A stretch of DNA of 64,000 nt from NCBI RefSeq assembly GCF_027941915.1, contig NZ_CP116009.1:3038001-3102000 (forward strand), read 5' to 3'. The DNA comes from Ramlibacter tataouinensis (lineage in GTDB: Bacteria > Pseudomonadota > Gammaproteobacteria > Burkholderiales > Burkholderiaceae_C). Each line of letters opens with the position of its first letter. Position 1 is the first letter of the stretch. Shown here one piece after another: positions 63,052 to 64,000 of the stretch. Below the pieces are notes generated by a model that ran no database searches, had not been told where the DNA came from, and saw only the letters and a list, made by a program, of their open reading frames with translations. The translations under genes and the position numbers were made by a program.

Positions 63052-64000
63052 TGAAGGTCCTGACCGTCGTCGGCGCGCGGCCGCAGTTCGTCAAGGCTGC
63101 CACGGTGTCGCGGGCGTTCCGCTCGTGCCAGCCGCAGGTGGACGAGGTCATCGTCCACACCGGCCAGCACTTCGACGCGAACATGTCCGCCGTCTTCTTC
63201 GAGGAGATGCAGATCCCCCAGCCGCAGTACCAGCTCGAGCTGGGGGGGCTGGGGCACGGCGCGATGACCGGCCGCATGATGGAGAGCGTCGAGGCCATCC
63301 TGCAGAAGGAGCGGCCCGACTGGGTGCTGGTCTACGGCGACACCAACTCCACGATGGCCGGAGCCCTGGCGGCGGTCAAGCTGCACATTCCCGTGGCGCA
63401 CGTGGAAGCGGGCCTGCGCTCGTTCAACCGCGCCATGCCGGAGGAGATCAACCGCGTCGTTGCCGATCACGTGTCCAGCCTGCTGTTCGCGCCCACCGAG
63501 GTGGCCGTGCGCAACCTCGCCAACGAGGGCATCGCGGGCGGCAAGGTGGTGCGCAGCGGCGACGTGATGTACGACGCGGCGCTGTTCTACAGCCAGCGTG
63601 CGTCGGGCACGGCCTTGCAGCAGATCGGCCTGGAGCCGCGCAAGTATTTCCTCGCCACCATCCACCGCGCCGAGAACGTCGACGATCCGGCGCGGCTGGA
63701 AGTCATCGTCCAGGCCCTGGCACGCTGCGCCGCGACCCTGCCCGTGCTGCTGCCGATCCATCCGCGCACGCGCAAGAAGCTGGCCGAGACCGGCCTGCTC
63801 AAGGGCCTCGACACGGGCAAGCTGCGCCTGGTCGACCCGGTCGGCTACCTGGACATGGTGCAGCTCGAACAGCACGCCGCCGTGGTGCTGACCGACTCGG
63901 GCGGGGTGCAGAAGGAGGCTTACTTCTTCGGCGTGCCCTGCGTCACGATCCGCGACGAGACCGAGTGGGTGGAACTGGTGGAATGCGGCGCCAACCGGCT
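63051..64000 (+). CDS. wbpI: UDP-N-acetylglucosamine 2-epimerase family (WbpI-like), partial at window edge
   Basis: At least 316 residues, cut by the right edge. It belongs to the WecB/WbpI non-hydrolysing 2-epimerases: VVGARPQFVKAATVSRAF, HTGQHFDANMS, VYGDTNSTMAGALAA, HVEAGLRSFNRAMPEEINR, TIHRAENVD and LTDSGGVQKEAYFFGVPCVT. In the wbp pathway it converts UDP-GlcNAc3NAcA to UDP-ManNAc3NAcA. WecB acting on UDP-GlcNAc is the alternative; the presence of wbpA-B-D-E in the same locus favours WbpI. Confidence 0.88.
   Translation, partial: MKVLTVVGARPQFVKAATVSRAFRSCQPQVDEVIVHTGQHFDANMSAVFFEEMQIPQPQYQLELGGLGHGAMTGRMMESVEAILQKERPDWVLVYGDTNSTMAGALAAVKLHIPVAHVEAGLRSFNRAMPEEINRVVADHVSSLLFAPTEVAVRNLANEGIAGGKVVRSGDVMYDAALFYSQRASGTALQQIGLEPRKYFLATIHRAENVDDPARLEVIVQALARCAATLPVLLPIHPRTRKKLAETGLLKGLDTGKLRLVDPVGYLDMVQLEQHAAVVLTDSGGVQKEAYFFGVPCVTIRDETEWVELVECGANR

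Overview
The window is GC-rich DNA (40 of 60 bases are G/C at 9121-9180 by hand count) from what looks like a betaproteobacterium of the order Burkholderiales, probably Comamonadaceae-like. The evidence is gene content: a Bug-family solute receptor, a CaiB/AtuA-type operon, polyhydroxyalkanoate granule proteins and Bordetella-like O-antigen sugar genes. This is inference; there is no rRNA or other taxonomic marker in the window. Genes are tightly packed with many 1-4 bp stop/start overlaps. I found no rRNA, tRNA, CRISPR array, transposase or prophage.

Region 1 (1-9.5 kb) is a purine uptake and oxidation block. xdhB (cut by the window edge) and xdhA face a divergent LysR regulator, which is followed by a BMP-type nucleoside/purine ABC importer (ATPase, two permeases, lipoprotein receptor) ending in a strong intrinsic terminator. 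Region 2 (9.5-16.7 kb) holds a second LysR regulator divergent from a CaiB-type CoA-transferase, an AtuA-like protein and a Bug receptor. A Rieske oxygenase then overlaps an adenine deaminase by one base, returning to the purine theme. Region 3 (16.8-24.7 kb) is peptidase and amino-acid metabolism: a DUF2817/M14-like hydrolase, an M20 amidohydrolase, ArgE, an orphan LivK-like receptor, a molybdopterin oxidoreductase and a lipoprotein aminopeptidase.

Region 4 (24.7-33.3 kb) is storage-lipid metabolism: PHA granule-associated proteins, an acyl-CoA-binding protein, a wax ester synthase/DGAT, a patatin-like lipase, and a two-domain alcohol-forming fatty acyl-CoA reductase closely resembling the Marinobacter enzyme. 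Together these could form a complete acyl-CoA to fatty alcohol to wax ester route.

Region 5 (33.4-64 kb) is a large surface-polysaccharide locus exported by an ABC transporter (two Wzt-like ATPases and one Wzm-like permease). wbpA-wbpB-wbpD-wbpE, together with wbpI at the right edge, would make UDP-2,3-diacetamido-2,3-dideoxy-hexuronic acid. Three asparagine-synthetase-like amidotransferases and a tandem trio of epimerases like Bordetella WbmF/G/H suggest the uronic acid is amidated and epimerised. The middle part (37.5-46.7 kb) is clearly poorer in GC (28 of 60 at 43201-43260). It holds an unusual set: methyltransferases, epimerases, AsnB, a deacetylase fold, a GNAT, WbqC and a glycosyltransferase-like protein. 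It is the best candidate here for an undescribed pathway. A reversed block (52.0-56.8 kb) carries a glycosyltransferase, a second AsnB and a protein homologous to its neighbour on the other strand.
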